From the NCBI RefSeq assembly GCF_022012295.1, contig NZ_JAKLTN010000001.1, forward strand, positions 186,001 to 250,000: a stretch of DNA of 64,000 nucleotides. Reading direction: 5' to 3'. Below are positions 11,131-18,533 of the stretch, one piece after another. How positions within the stretch are numbered: position 1 is the first letter of the stretch; the number at the start of each line of letters is the position of its first letter. The notes beneath the pieces were generated by a model. That model was not told the origin of the DNA. It was given only the letters and a program-made list of their open reading frames with translations, and did not search any database. The DNA is from Dechloromonas hankyongensis. Lineage in GTDB: Bacteria; Pseudomonadota; Gammaproteobacteria; Burkholderiales; Rhodocyclaceae. The position numbers and the translations under genes are program-made.

Positions 11131-11157
11131 GTATGAATGTTTTGAATATCTTCATAC
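11131..11157 (-). promoter_or_regulatory. NikR-like operator upstream of the nickel permease
   Basis: The half-sites GTATGA (11131-11136) and TCATAC (11152-11157) match both NikR half-sites of E. coli exactly, with a 15-base spacer instead of the canonical 16. The operator ends seven bases before the permease ATG, and nikR is encoded 1.4 kb away. A NikR-Ni repressor bound here would block permease and receptor expression when nickel is replete. Confidence 0.7.
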
Positions 11158-11236
11158 AAGGAGCGTGCCAGAACAATAAGTCCTTGTTCGAATTGATTTC
11201 ACCGCCGGCCATGCGGCCGAAAAAACCACCAACTGG

Positions 11237-12583
11237 TTAGCGGCTTTCCACCGGAAGTGACAACTCGAATTCCGCTCCGCCGCCCGGCAGATTGCGTGCG
11301 CTCAATTTGCCGCCGTGGCGCTCAACAATGCCGTAGCTGATCGACAGGCCAAGCCCGGTGCCCTGCCCGACCGGCTTGGTGGTGAAAAAGGGCTCGAACA
11401 GCCGGCTCAGGTGCTCTTCCGGTATTCCCGGGCCGTTGTCGGCAAAACGCAGCACCGCCATTTGGCCTTCGCGACTGCCCGTCACTTTCAGGCGCGGTTC
11501 GGTCTGCCGGGCGGTGGCATCGCAGGCGTTCTGGACCAGATTCATGGCGACCTGCTGCAACTGCCCGGAAGACCCCGAGCACACCAGTCCAACCGGCAGA
11601 TCGACCTCGACCGCGAACTTGGCCGAGGCGCTCTGCACCACCCAGCGCACCGAGCGCTCGACCACCTCGTTCAGATTGACCTGCTCCGGCGTCGTCTTAT
11701 CCACGGCCGAGAAGCGCTTCAGGGCGTCGACGATGTCGCGGGTGCGCTCCGCCCCCTCGATCATGCCGTCGATCAGGTGCGGCATGTCGGCCAGGATGCG
11801 ATCGATGCGCAACTCCTGGCGCATGGCCTGCAGGGCGCCATCCTCGGCCGCAGTGCTGGCATGCACGGCGCCGAGGTAGCTTTCGAGCCGGCCGGCGTAG
11901 CGTTTCAAGGACAGCACATTGCCGAGCACGAAGCTGATCGGGTTGTTCAATTCGTGCGCCACGCCGGCCACCAGACGGCCGAGCGACACCATTTTCTCGG
12001 CGTGCAGCAGCTGGCCCTGCGTGCGCTTCAGGTCGTCGTGCGCCTGGCGCAGCGCCGAGTAGGCCCGGCGCAGCTCGCCGACCGGCCGGCCGGTGACCAC
12101 CATGCCCATCAGCTTGCCGGTCTGCGACACCCGCGGCGTGCAGTTGATCGATACCGGCACCGTCGAGCCGTCGCCGGCGCGCAGGAAGAACTCGCAGTCA
12201 TGCATCCCTTCCCGGCCACGGCGGGCAAAGATGTCGCGCACCTTGGCCTTTTCCGCCTCGTCGGCGAACAGGTCGACGAGCGGCGTATTGACCAGTTCCT
12301 CGGCGCTGCGCCCGGCAATGTGGCGCAGCGACGGATTGACCTCCTCGATGCTGCCGTTGCGGTCGCAGACGATCAGGATGTCGGACATCGAAGCGAGCAC
12401 GCTTTCGATGAACTGGTGCGACTCCTCGAGCGCCGCGTTCTTCTCTTCGAGGGCGACTTCGTACTGCAGGAGGTCGTTGTAGACCTCGTCCATTTTCTGG
12501 ATGACTTCGATCCACGCCGTTTCGCCGCCCGGCGGCAATGGTGAATCGGGCAAGGAATCAGCGGGCGGGACGGTAGTGGACAT
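11237..12583 (-). CDS. hupT: PAS-domain sensor histidine kinase, HupT/HoxJ type
   Basis: A soluble 448-residue kinase. It has an N-terminal coiled coil (about 30-58), a PAS domain (about 58-165), a second coiled coil, an H-box with the phospho-accepting H210 (AGVAHELNNP), N-box NLVQNACDAT, G1 DNGPGIP, FEPFFTTK and G2 GTGLGLS. No transmembrane segment is seen. Size and layout fit HupT/HoxJ, which receives the H2 signal from HupUV and controls the NtrC-type regulator; both partners are encoded at 21-25 kb. The gene overlaps nikR by 26 bases. The assignment to the hydrogenase pathway is inferred from context and architecture. Confidence 0.8.
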   Translation of the reverse strand: MSTTVPPADSLPDSPLPPGGETAWIEVIQKMDEVYNDLLQYEVALEEKNAALEESHQFIESVLASMSDILIVCDRNGSIEEVNPSLRHIAGRSAEELVNTPLVDLFADEAEKAKVRDIFARRGREGMHDCEFFLRAGDGSTVPVSINCTPRVSQTGKLMGMVVTGRPVGELRRAYSALRQAHDDLKRTQGQLLHAEKMVSLGRLVAGVAHELNNPISFVLGNVLSLKRYAGRLESYLGAVHASTAAEDGALQAMRQELRIDRILADMPHLIDGMIEGAERTRDIVDALKRFSAVDKTTPEQVNLNEVVERSVRWVVQSASAKFAVEVDLPVGLVCSGSSGQLQQVAMNLVQNACDATARQTEPRLKVTGSREGQMAVLRFADNGPGIPEEHLSRLFEPFFTTKPVGQGTGLGLSISYGIVERHGGKLSARNLPGGGAEFELSLPVESR

Positions 12584-13022
12584 GGGCTTCGCCGTGTTCG
12601 TCGTGGGCGTGGTGGTGCTCAGCTTCGAGGGCGATGATGTTGAGCTTGCCGTGGCGGACGCCGCGTTCGGCCATCAGCGCATCGGCGAAATGCCGGACAT
12701 CGGCCGCCGCCCCCTTCAGGATGACGCTTTCCAGGCAGTTATCGTGATCGAGATGGCTGTGCATGGCGGCCACCGTCAGGTCATGGTGGTCGTGCTGCAA
12801 GCCGGTCAGGCGTTCGGCCAGCTCGCGCTCGTGATGGTTGTAGACGTAGGACAGGTTGGCGACGCAATGGCCGGCCGGGGTTTCGCGCTGGCGGTCGCTC
12901 TCGATGGCGCCGCGAATCAGGTCGCGCACAGCTTCCGACCGATTGCTGTAGCCGCGCCCGGCAATCAGCTGGTCGAACTGGCGTGCCAGCGATTCATCGA
13001 GCGAAATAGTGAAACGTTCCAC
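12558..13022 (-). CDS. nikR: Nickel-responsive transcriptional regulator NikR
   Basis: A 154-residue ribbon-helix-helix repressor. The DNA-binding arm reads ERFTISLDESL, followed by RGYSNRSEAVRDLIR. The ACT-like C-terminal domain carries the nickel ligands H77, H88, H90 and C96 (in HSHLDHDNCLE), equivalent to E. coli H76/H87/H89/C95. The C-terminal tail is His-rich (EAEHHHAHDEHGEAHVH). The GTG start at 13022 is chosen because of an AAGGAG site nine bases upstream and agreement with the family N-terminus; an earlier in-frame GTG at 13082 lacks these. It is cotranscribed with the sensor kinase. Confidence 0.95.
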   Translation of the reverse strand: MERFTISLDESLARQFDQLIAGRGYSNRSEAVRDLIRGAIESDRQRETPAGHCVANLSYVYNHHERELAERLTGLQHDHHDLTVAAMHSHLDHDNCLESVILKGAAADVRHFADALMAERGVRHGKLNIIALEAEHHHAHDEHGEAHVHYRPAR

Positions 13023-13103
13023 GGAAATTTGCTCCTTGCTAAAGTCCGGCAGCTTTGCCGCTGCTAGGATGACCTTCACCACATTCTAACGTTTCCCGCC
13101 CCG

Positions 13104-13430
13104 ATGACCGCAGCCCCCGATATCGAAGCAATCCGCGACGCCCTGCGCAAGGTGGCCGATCCCGAGATCGGCGCCAATATCGTCGACATCGGCCTGGTCT
13201 ACCGCATCGCCTACGAAAACGGCAAGCTGTGGGTGGACATGACCATGACCTCGCCGGCCTGCCCGATGGGCGGCATGATCGTCGATGACGCCTACGCCGA
13301 ACTGGCGCGCATCCTGCCCAAGGAGGTCGAGATGGAAATCCAGGTGGTCTGGGAACCGCCCTGGAAACCGTCGATGATGAGCGAGCAGTGCCGGGAGCGC
13401 CTGGGCTGGAGCGACAGCGATGCGGATTAG
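13104..13430 (+). CDS. DUF59/MIP18-family metal-sulfur cluster assembly protein
   Basis: A 108-residue protein, close to the family length. It contains DPEIGANIVDIGLVYRI and TSPACPMGGMI, the conserved core of PaaD/SufT/MIP18 proteins, with the cysteine in the SPACP loop. Members assist Fe-S cluster insertion. It is divergent from nikR and followed three bases later by the NnrS-like gene; the target protein is unknown. Confidence 0.85.
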   Translation: MTAAPDIEAIRDALRKVADPEIGANIVDIGLVYRIAYENGKLWVDMTMTSPACPMGGMIVDDAYAELARILPKEVEMEIQVVWEPPWKPSMMSEQCRERLGWSDSDAD

Positions 13431-13433
13431 GAA

Positions 13434-14501
13434 ATGCCCGACCTGAAGCCGGGCCAACGCCTGCCCCTGCTCTTCTTCGGCATGCTGTCGCTGCTCGGTG
13501 GCGTGCTGGCCGGTCTCGCACGTCTCGGCTGGGACGTGCCGATGCCGGCCGCCCAGGCGGCGGGCGTGCATGGCCCGCTGATGATCGCCGCCTTCTTCGG
13601 CACCGTGATCAGCCTGGAACGCGCCGTGGCCATCGGTCAGGGTTGGGCCTATCTGGCGCCGGCAGCGGCCGGCACCGGCGGCCTCGCCCTACTGGCCGGC
13701 GCCCCACTGATTGTCGGCCAGTTGCTCGGCCTGCTGGCGGCTCTCGGCCTGCTGGCCGCCAGCAGCGTCGCCTGGCGCCGCCAGAAAGCCGTTTTCACCG
13801 TCGTTCTCGGCATGGCCGCAGCCTGCTGGCTGGTCGGCAATCTGGTCTGGTTGAGCGCCGGTGAGATCGGTGCCGCCGTGCCGTGGTGGCTACTCTTCCT
13901 AGTCCTCACCATCGCCGGCGAACGCCTGGAACTGACGCGCTTCCTGCCCACCCCGCCGCTCGCCCGCCAACTGTTCATCGCCATCGTTGGCGTGTTGCTT
14001 GCTGCGGCAGCACTGGGCGCCGACCGCCTGTTCGCCGGCGGCTCGATCGCCCTGGCCGGCTGGCTGCTGCGCTACGACATCGCCCGGCGCAATATCGGCA
14101 ATTCCGGGCTGACCCGCTTCATCGCCAGCTGCCTGCTCTCCGGCTACGCCTGGCTGGCCGTCGCCGGCCTGCTCGGTCTGGACGGCGCGCTCGTTCCCGG
14201 CCATCCGTGGCGCGATGCGGCTCTACATGCGATCAGCCTCGGCTTCGTTTTCGCCATGGTCTTCGGCCATGCGCCTATCATCTTTCCGGCCGTCACCCGG
14301 ATCAAGATTCCCTATCACCCAGCCCTCTACCTGCCGCTGGCCTTGCTCCACCTGACGCTGGCGGTGCGGATTGTCGGTGGCCTGAGTGACAATTTTGCGC
14401 TGCGGCACTACGCCGCCCTTACCAACGGATTCGTACTGCTCGTCTTCATCGCCACGCTGGCGATGCTGGTGCGCAGCAAGACCCCGGGAGGTCCATCATG
14501 A
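13434..14501 (+). CDS. NnrS-like polytopic membrane protein
   Basis: A 355-residue protein made almost entirely of hydrophobic helices (about 10-12). The stretch HAISLGFVFAMVFGHAPIIFP resembles the histidine-containing HALxxGxxxxMIFG region of NnrS, a haem/copper membrane protein linked to nitric oxide stress in denitrifiers. Other conserved histidines include HGPLMIAAFFGTV near the N-terminus. It overlaps the downstream hemerythrin gene by four bases (ATGA), so the two are translationally coupled. The NnrS assignment is moderate and function is inferred. Confidence 0.6.
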   Translation: MPDLKPGQRLPLLFFGMLSLLGGVLAGLARLGWDVPMPAAQAAGVHGPLMIAAFFGTVISLERAVAIGQGWAYLAPAAAGTGGLALLAGAPLIVGQLLGLLAALGLLAASSVAWRRQKAVFTVVLGMAAACWLVGNLVWLSAGEIGAAVPWWLLFLVLTIAGERLELTRFLPTPPLARQLFIAIVGVLLAAAALGADRLFAGGSIALAGWLLRYDIARRNIGNSGLTRFIASCLLSGYAWLAVAGLLGLDGALVPGHPWRDAALHAISLGFVFAMVFGHAPIIFPAVTRIKIPYHPALYLPLALLHLTLAVRIVGGLSDNFALRHYAALTNGFVLLVFIATLAMLVRSKTPGGPS

Positions 14502-14899
14502 AACGCCACGCTGCCCTGCTCCAACACTCCCGCGAACACCACTACGGCCTGAAGCTGGCCCGCCTGGCCCGCTTTGCCGTCGACTCCGGGTCGCCGGAAG
14601 CGATTGCCGAGGCGGCGCAGACCATCGTCGAACAATTCGCCGAGAAGCTGGAGCCGCACTTCCAGAGCGAGGAGCAGGGGTTGCTCGTCGAATTGGCAGC
14701 CATCGGGCAGCACGAACTTGTCCAGCGCACCCTGGACGAGCATGCCCAAATGCGCGAACTGAACCGCCGCCTGGCAAGCGACCCCGAGGATGCGGCGACC
14801 CTGTCGGCGTTCGCTACACTGCTGCACGACCATGTGCGCTTCGAAGAGCGCGAATTGTTCGAAACCGCACAAGACCTGCTCTATCCGGAAGCCTGCTGA
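14498..14899 (+). CDS. Hemerythrin HHE domain protein
   Basis: A 133-residue cytoplasmic protein with a four-helix HHE pattern: H in LLQHSREHHYGLKL, HFQSEEQGLL, DEHAQM and HDHVRFEERELF supply the histidine and carboxylate ligands of a di-iron site. Such domains bind O2 or NO or act in iron/redox homeostasis. Coupling to the NnrS-like gene suggests a shared role in NO or oxygen stress (inference). Confidence 0.85.
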   Translation: MKRHAALLQHSREHHYGLKLARLARFAVDSGSPEAIAEAAQTIVEQFAEKLEPHFQSEEQGLLVELAAIGQHELVQRTLDEHAQMRELNRRLASDPEDAATLSAFATLLHDHVRFEERELFETAQDLLYPEAC

Positions 14900-15001
14900 G
14901 GCTTGCCGTACGGCCGTGCCACAGCACGGCAGCGCTCCGTATCGCTACCTGGCCTCGTCGCCGGGAATGAAACCTGCTTGACTCAAGTCGTAGCATGTCC
15001 G

Positions 15002-15015
15002 ATCCGTTAACGGAT
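15002..15015. promoter_or_regulatory. Perfect 14-bp palindrome upstream of the AAA+ gene
   Basis: ATCCGTTAACGGAT is a perfect palindrome 26 bases before the AAA+ ATPase start. A second short palindrome (CTTGA-C-TCAAG, 14977-14987) lies just upstream. They could be regulator-binding sites; no matching regulator is identified. Confidence 0.35.
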
Positions 15016-15040
15016 TTACGAGCACAAGGAGGAAGTCATC

Positions 15041-16006
15041 ATGGCCCATACCGACATCCGACTCGCGGTAGCCGAAGAACGCACCATCTACGACGTGGCC
15101 GCCATCGACCGCGCCATGGAAGAAGCTGCCGGTAACCGCAACGAAGCCCTGGCCGCCCTTTACGACAAGATGCGGCAACGCGGTGGCGGCCGCTTCCTGA
15201 TCCGGCCGACCGGCGCCGACATGATCGACGACCTGTACGATACTTGCCCCAATTTCAGCGAAGTCATCGACGACCTTAAGAAGTACGTCGCGCTGTCGGT
15301 GGCCGGCAACGAGCCGATGAGCTTCACGCCCATCCTGCTGCTCGGCGAACCGGGCATCGGCAAGACCCATTTTGCCCGCGAACTGGCCGACCGGCTGGGC
15401 ACCGGCCACGAATTCGTTTCGATGAGTTCGCTGACCGCCGGCTGGATCCTGTCCGGCGCTTCGGCGCAATGGAACAACGCCAAGCCAGGCAAAGTGGCGC
15501 ACACTTTGGTGCATGGCGACTACGCCAACCCCATCGTGGTGCTCGACGAGATCGACAAGGCCGGCGGCGATTCACGCTACGACCCGATGGGCGCGCTGTA
15601 CGGCCTGCTCGAGCACGACACCGCGCGCGCCTTCAAGGACGAGTTCATCGATATCGACATCGATGCCTCGCACATCCTGTGGGTGACCACGGCCAACGAC
15701 GAGCGCAACATCCCGGAACCCATCCTCAACCGGATGAACGTCTATGAGGTGCCGCGCCCGGACCACGATGCGGCGATCAGCATCGCCGCCGCGCTGTACC
15801 GGGAAATCGTCGGCGAGCACGACTGGGGATTCCCGCCGGAAGCCGACGAAGCCATCCTCGAACGCCTCGGTTCACTGCCGCCGCGCGACATGCGCAAACG
15901 GCTGCTCGCCGCGCTCGGCACGGCCAAGCTCGACGGCCGCAACTGGCTGGAAGGCAGGGATTTCGAGCAGTCGCGCATGGGACGCAGCCGGAAGATCGGC
16001 TTCTGA
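15041..16006 (+). CDS. AAA+ family ATPase (Lon-AAA-like)
   Basis: A 321-residue soluble protein with a single AAA+ module: Walker A GEPGIGKT (around 105-112), Walker B IVVLDEIDKA, sensor-1 WVTTAND and an arginine-finger-like EPILNRM. The N-terminal 80 residues contain no recognised domain. The ATPase part resembles the AAA domain of Lon, but no protease domain is present. A strong AAGGAGG site lies upstream. The substrate is unknown. Confidence 0.8.
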   Translation: MAHTDIRLAVAEERTIYDVAAIDRAMEEAAGNRNEALAALYDKMRQRGGGRFLIRPTGADMIDDLYDTCPNFSEVIDDLKKYVALSVAGNEPMSFTPILLLGEPGIGKTHFARELADRLGTGHEFVSMSSLTAGWILSGASAQWNNAKPGKVAHTLVHGDYANPIVVLDEIDKAGGDSRYDPMGALYGLLEHDTARAFKDEFIDIDIDASHILWVTTANDERNIPEPILNRMNVYEVPRPDHDAAISIAAALYREIVGEHDWGFPPEADEAILERLGSLPPRDMRKRLLAALGTAKLDGRNWLEGRDFEQSRMGRSRKIGF

Positions 16007-16013
16007 GTGGGCA

Positions 16014-16035
16014 GCCGGGCAGATATCTGCCCGGC
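16014..16035. terminator. 22-bp perfect palindrome between convergent genes
   Basis: Arms GCCGGGCAGAT and ATCTGCCCGGC form a perfect inverted repeat between the ends of the AAA+ and lipoprotein genes. A T-tract is missing, so it is a stem-loop that may limit read-through rather than a classical intrinsic terminator. Confidence 0.5.
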
Positions 16036-16037
16036 GC

Positions 16038-16391
16038 TTACGGCAGGCGCTTGAACACCGTCGTCGTGCCGTTGCGTTCCTTGAGTGTAAACCGGTCGGA
16101 CTCGACCGAGAGCACGGGGGTCGGGTCGTCCATGATCCGCTCCCCCTGCTTGATGCTCCAGATCAGCGTCTTGTCGGCGTAACGCCAGACGCCGTATTGC
16201 AGCACTGTGCCGTCGTCCTGGCGGATTTCCCACTCGCCGTTGGCGGCCAGGTGGATCGGCGTCACCGCCCGCGACGATTGCCACTTGCCGACGAAATCGC
16301 GCTCACTGGTCCGCTTGCACCCAGCCAGCGCCACCATGCAGGCCAGGACCAGCAACAGCCCGCGCAACGCCCCAAACCGCCGGCCGCTCAT
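16038..16391 (-). CDS. Small predicted lipoprotein
   Basis: A 117-residue protein with an N-terminal signal ending in the lipobox LAGC (cysteine at about residue 25). The mature part is a compact beta-rich domain (VGKWQSSRAVTPIHLAANGEWEI, QYGVWRYADKTLIWSI) of the kind found in lipocalin-like or DUF-type lipoproteins. It overlaps the upstream J-like gene by four bases. Function is unknown. Confidence 0.75.
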   Translation of the reverse strand: MSGRRFGALRGLLLVLACMVALAGCKRTSERDFVGKWQSSRAVTPIHLAANGEWEIRQDDGTVLQYGVWRYADKTLIWSIKQGERIMDDPTPVLSVESDRFTLKERNGTTTVFKRLP

Positions 16392-17176
16392 TCCTCGCTC
16401 TGCACGCCCCGGCCGCGGAAACGGGCGATTTCCGACTCGCGCTTCATGCGCTCGGCGTCCTGCTGCGCCTTTTCCTGGGCTTCCTTGCGCCGGGCTTCTT
16501 CTTCCCGGGCGCGCTGGGCCTGCTCTTCGGCATACTGGTTGGCAGCCGTAACCTGGGCGCCGAGACGGCGTGACTCTTCCTCGAAGCGTTTCTGATTGCG
16601 CTCCTGCTCTTCCTGCTGGCGGCGCTGGTTATCGGCGTCGCGGCCGGCCGCCTCCTTGCGCCGCATGTCGGCGAGCAGCAATTCCGCTTCCTCGCGGCTG
16701 GCGGCGCGGATGCCGTAGGTCTGGTAGAAGTCCTGCAAATAGACTTTGTCCGCCGCTGGGGACGATACGGTATCGCCGCCCGTCGTGTCATGGAGCCGCT
16801 TGTAGGCGTTGAACATGACGCCGACCTGCAGAACGAGGCCGACGATCATCAGCGTGGCGATGATGGTCAGCAGCATGCGCACCGGATTGCGCTTCGAGCG
16901 CCCGAGCATGGCCTCGACCTCGCCCGGCATTTCGCTGCGGAAAGTCAGGTTGGGCTGGGCGCGCAGGCCGGCATCGTAGTCGGCCCGGCGCGCCGGGTCG
17001 GACAGGACGTCGAAGGCGCGCTTGATCACTTGCAGCCGAACCGCGTCCTCCGGCTCCTCGCTGCCGGCGATTTCGCGGGAAAGCCGCAGGTAGGCCGCGC
17101 TGATCGCTTCCAGATCAGCCTCCGGCGCAACTCCCAGCAAATCGTAATAAGTCGTTTTCTGCGTCATCGTATCCAT
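16388..17176 (-). CDS. J-domain-like membrane protein lacking the HPD motif
   Basis: This protein starts MDTMTQKTTYYDLLGVAPEA and shows a J-domain fold signature (YYDLLGV, AYLRLSREI, IKRAFDVLSDPARRADYD). The HPD tripeptide needed to stimulate DnaK is absent; the loop reads IAGSEEPED. A transmembrane helix follows (MLLTIIATLMIVGLVLQVGV, about 98-117), then a long Glu/Arg/Gln-rich coiled coil (about 165-255). Start options are ATG 17176 or 17167. The downstream lipoprotein gene overlaps it by four bases, suggesting they act together in the envelope (inference). Confidence 0.75.
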   Translation of the reverse strand: MDTMTQKTTYYDLLGVAPEADLEAISAAYLRLSREIAGSEEPEDAVRLQVIKRAFDVLSDPARRADYDAGLRAQPNLTFRSEMPGEVEAMLGRSKRNPVRMLLTIIATLMIVGLVLQVGVMFNAYKRLHDTTGGDTVSSPAADKVYLQDFYQTYGIRAASREEAELLLADMRRKEAAGRDADNQRRQQEEQERNQKRFEEESRRLGAQVTAANQYAEEQAQRAREEEARRKEAQEKAQQDAERMKRESEIARFRGRGVQSEE

Positions 17177-17263
17177 CGTTCCGCTCAAACCCGGGCGAAA
17201 GGATAGCAAAGGCAGGCCACCAAACCCAAGCCGGTGCTGCCATATCGGTCGATGCGGCAGATT

Positions 17264-17761
17264 TCACTCAGGCCGCCATCGAACGCCAGGCAAGTCCATC
17301 CGGAAAAAATCCACCAGCCGGCCATTGACCACCTGGCGGCATGCGCCCCGCTGCGCAAACCCCAAGCGCCGGTACAAACGGATCGCCCGCGGGTTGTTTT
17401 GCCGCACGATCAAGTGGAGACGCCGTAGGCCGATGCGGGCGAAGGCTTCGTCCAGGGTGCGAGCAGCAACCAGCGCGCCCACACCTTGTCCGTTCTTTTC
17501 CGGATGCAGGGCGATGCGGAACTCGGCATCGCCGCCCTCCGTCGCAGCGATGATGCTGAAAGCGACCAGTTCGCCGTCCTGCTCGGCTGCGTAAAGCCAG
17601 GCCTGCGGCCGGTCGCCGAATTCATCGAGCCAGCCGCCGGGACGCAAGGCGTAATCGAGGTCGGCGAAGGCGTCGGGATAAGGCGGCCAGCTTGCTATGG
17701 CCGCCTTATCCGCCGGCAGGAGTTGGCGTAAACGGATTGGTGGATTTTCCGTATCCATCAT
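17264..17761 (-). CDS. GNAT-family N-acetyltransferase
   Basis: A 165-residue protein with the GNAT acetyl-CoA loop in ALHPEKNGQGVGALVAARTL (Q-x-x-G-x-G/A type) and the C-terminal NNPRAIRLYRRLGFAQRG motif. The substrate cannot be predicted. The start follows immediately after the stop of the isochorismatase-like gene, so they are likely cotranscribed. Confidence 0.85.
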   Translation of the reverse strand: MMDTENPPIRLRQLLPADKAAIASWPPYPDAFADLDYALRPGGWLDEFGDRPQAWLYAAEQDGELVAFSIIAATEGGDAEFRIALHPEKNGQGVGALVAARTLDEAFARIGLRRLHLIVRQNNPRAIRLYRRLGFAQRGACRQVVNGRLVDFFRMDLPGVRWRPE

Positions 17762-18397
17762 TCACCGCGCAGCGAGCAGGCCGCGCGCTCGCTGGTTGGA
17801 GGCAAAAATGTTGTCGCGGGGCAGCATCTCGCCACTGTGCAGCGCGGCGATCCATTCGTCGGTCGTCGCCACCGCCGCGAAACGCGAGTGCATGACCACG
17901 GTGAAGATGCGGTGGATTTCCTCGGCGGTGGCGTGGCCGGCCCGGTTGTCGTAAGGCAGCGAACCGGCCGCATCGGCCAGGAAGTCGACCGCCAGCCCGG
18001 CGTGCAACGCGTCCCTGACCGTCGAATCGTCGCAGTTGTGCGTCATGTAGCCGACGATCGTGATCGTATCGACCTCGTTCCGCTTCAGCCATGCAGCCAG
18101 ATCGGTGCCGGCGAAGGCGCTGGGCAGTGTCTTCTCGACATGGTGCTCATGGGGCCGCTCACTGACCACGGCATGAAGCTCCCAACCCACCGATCCCTTG
18201 GCGAAAACGGGCGATCCGGCGGGTGCGCTGTTCTGGACCACGACGACGGGGATACCGGCGGCACGTGCGGCATCCATGGCGCGGCCGATGTTGGCGAGGG
18301 AAAGATTGATGTCCGGATATTCGATCGGCAGCTGGCCGGTCACGTATTCGTTCTGCACATCGATCACAATGAGGGCACGGCGGGGATTGGGTCGCAT
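17762..18397 (-). CDS. Isochorismatase-like cysteine hydrolase
   Basis: A 211-residue protein. The catalytic triad of the family is visible: D in LIVIDVQNEY, K in HVEKTLPSAF and the nucleophile C in GYMTHNCDDSTVRDA. Members hydrolyse isochorismate, nicotinamide or other amides; the substrate is not clear here. ATG 18397 is chosen over upstream options because of the AGGAG site six bases before it. A divergent FtrA-type regulator lies next to it and probably controls it. Confidence 0.88.
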   Translation of the reverse strand: MRPNPRRALIVIDVQNEYVTGQLPIEYPDINLSLANIGRAMDAARAAGIPVVVVQNSAPAGSPVFAKGSVGWELHAVVSERPHEHHVEKTLPSAFAGTDLAAWLKRNEVDTITIVGYMTHNCDDSTVRDALHAGLAVDFLADAAGSLPYDNRAGHATAEEIHRIFTVVMHSRFAAVATTDEWIAALHSGEMLPRDNIFASNQRARGLLAAR

Positions 18398-18513
18398 CGG
18401 AGACTCCTGCGAATTGGGTTGGTGAAGGAAAACTGCGCTCTGCAACAGCGCTGACTTCATTGTTTCCTTTAGCGCCCCCTGGTGACAGCGGCCCGAATGA
18501 CAATCTTCGATAG

Positions 18514-18526
18514 AATTGGGCCAATT
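18514..18526. promoter_or_regulatory. AATTGG-G-CCAATT palindrome at the ftrA-type gene start
   Basis: A 13-base palindrome ends seven bases before the regulator ATG. Its half GAATTGGG recurs at 18411-18418 near the divergent isochorismatase start. This arrangement would suit autoregulation of the divergent pair by the AraC-type protein; no direct evidence exists. Confidence 0.35.
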
Positions 18527-18533
18527 TCATGCT

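Noticed and set aside
14912..14935. GCCGTG/CACGGC hairpin after the hemerythrin gene as a terminator
   Set aside because: Short stem without a following T-run; not enough to call.
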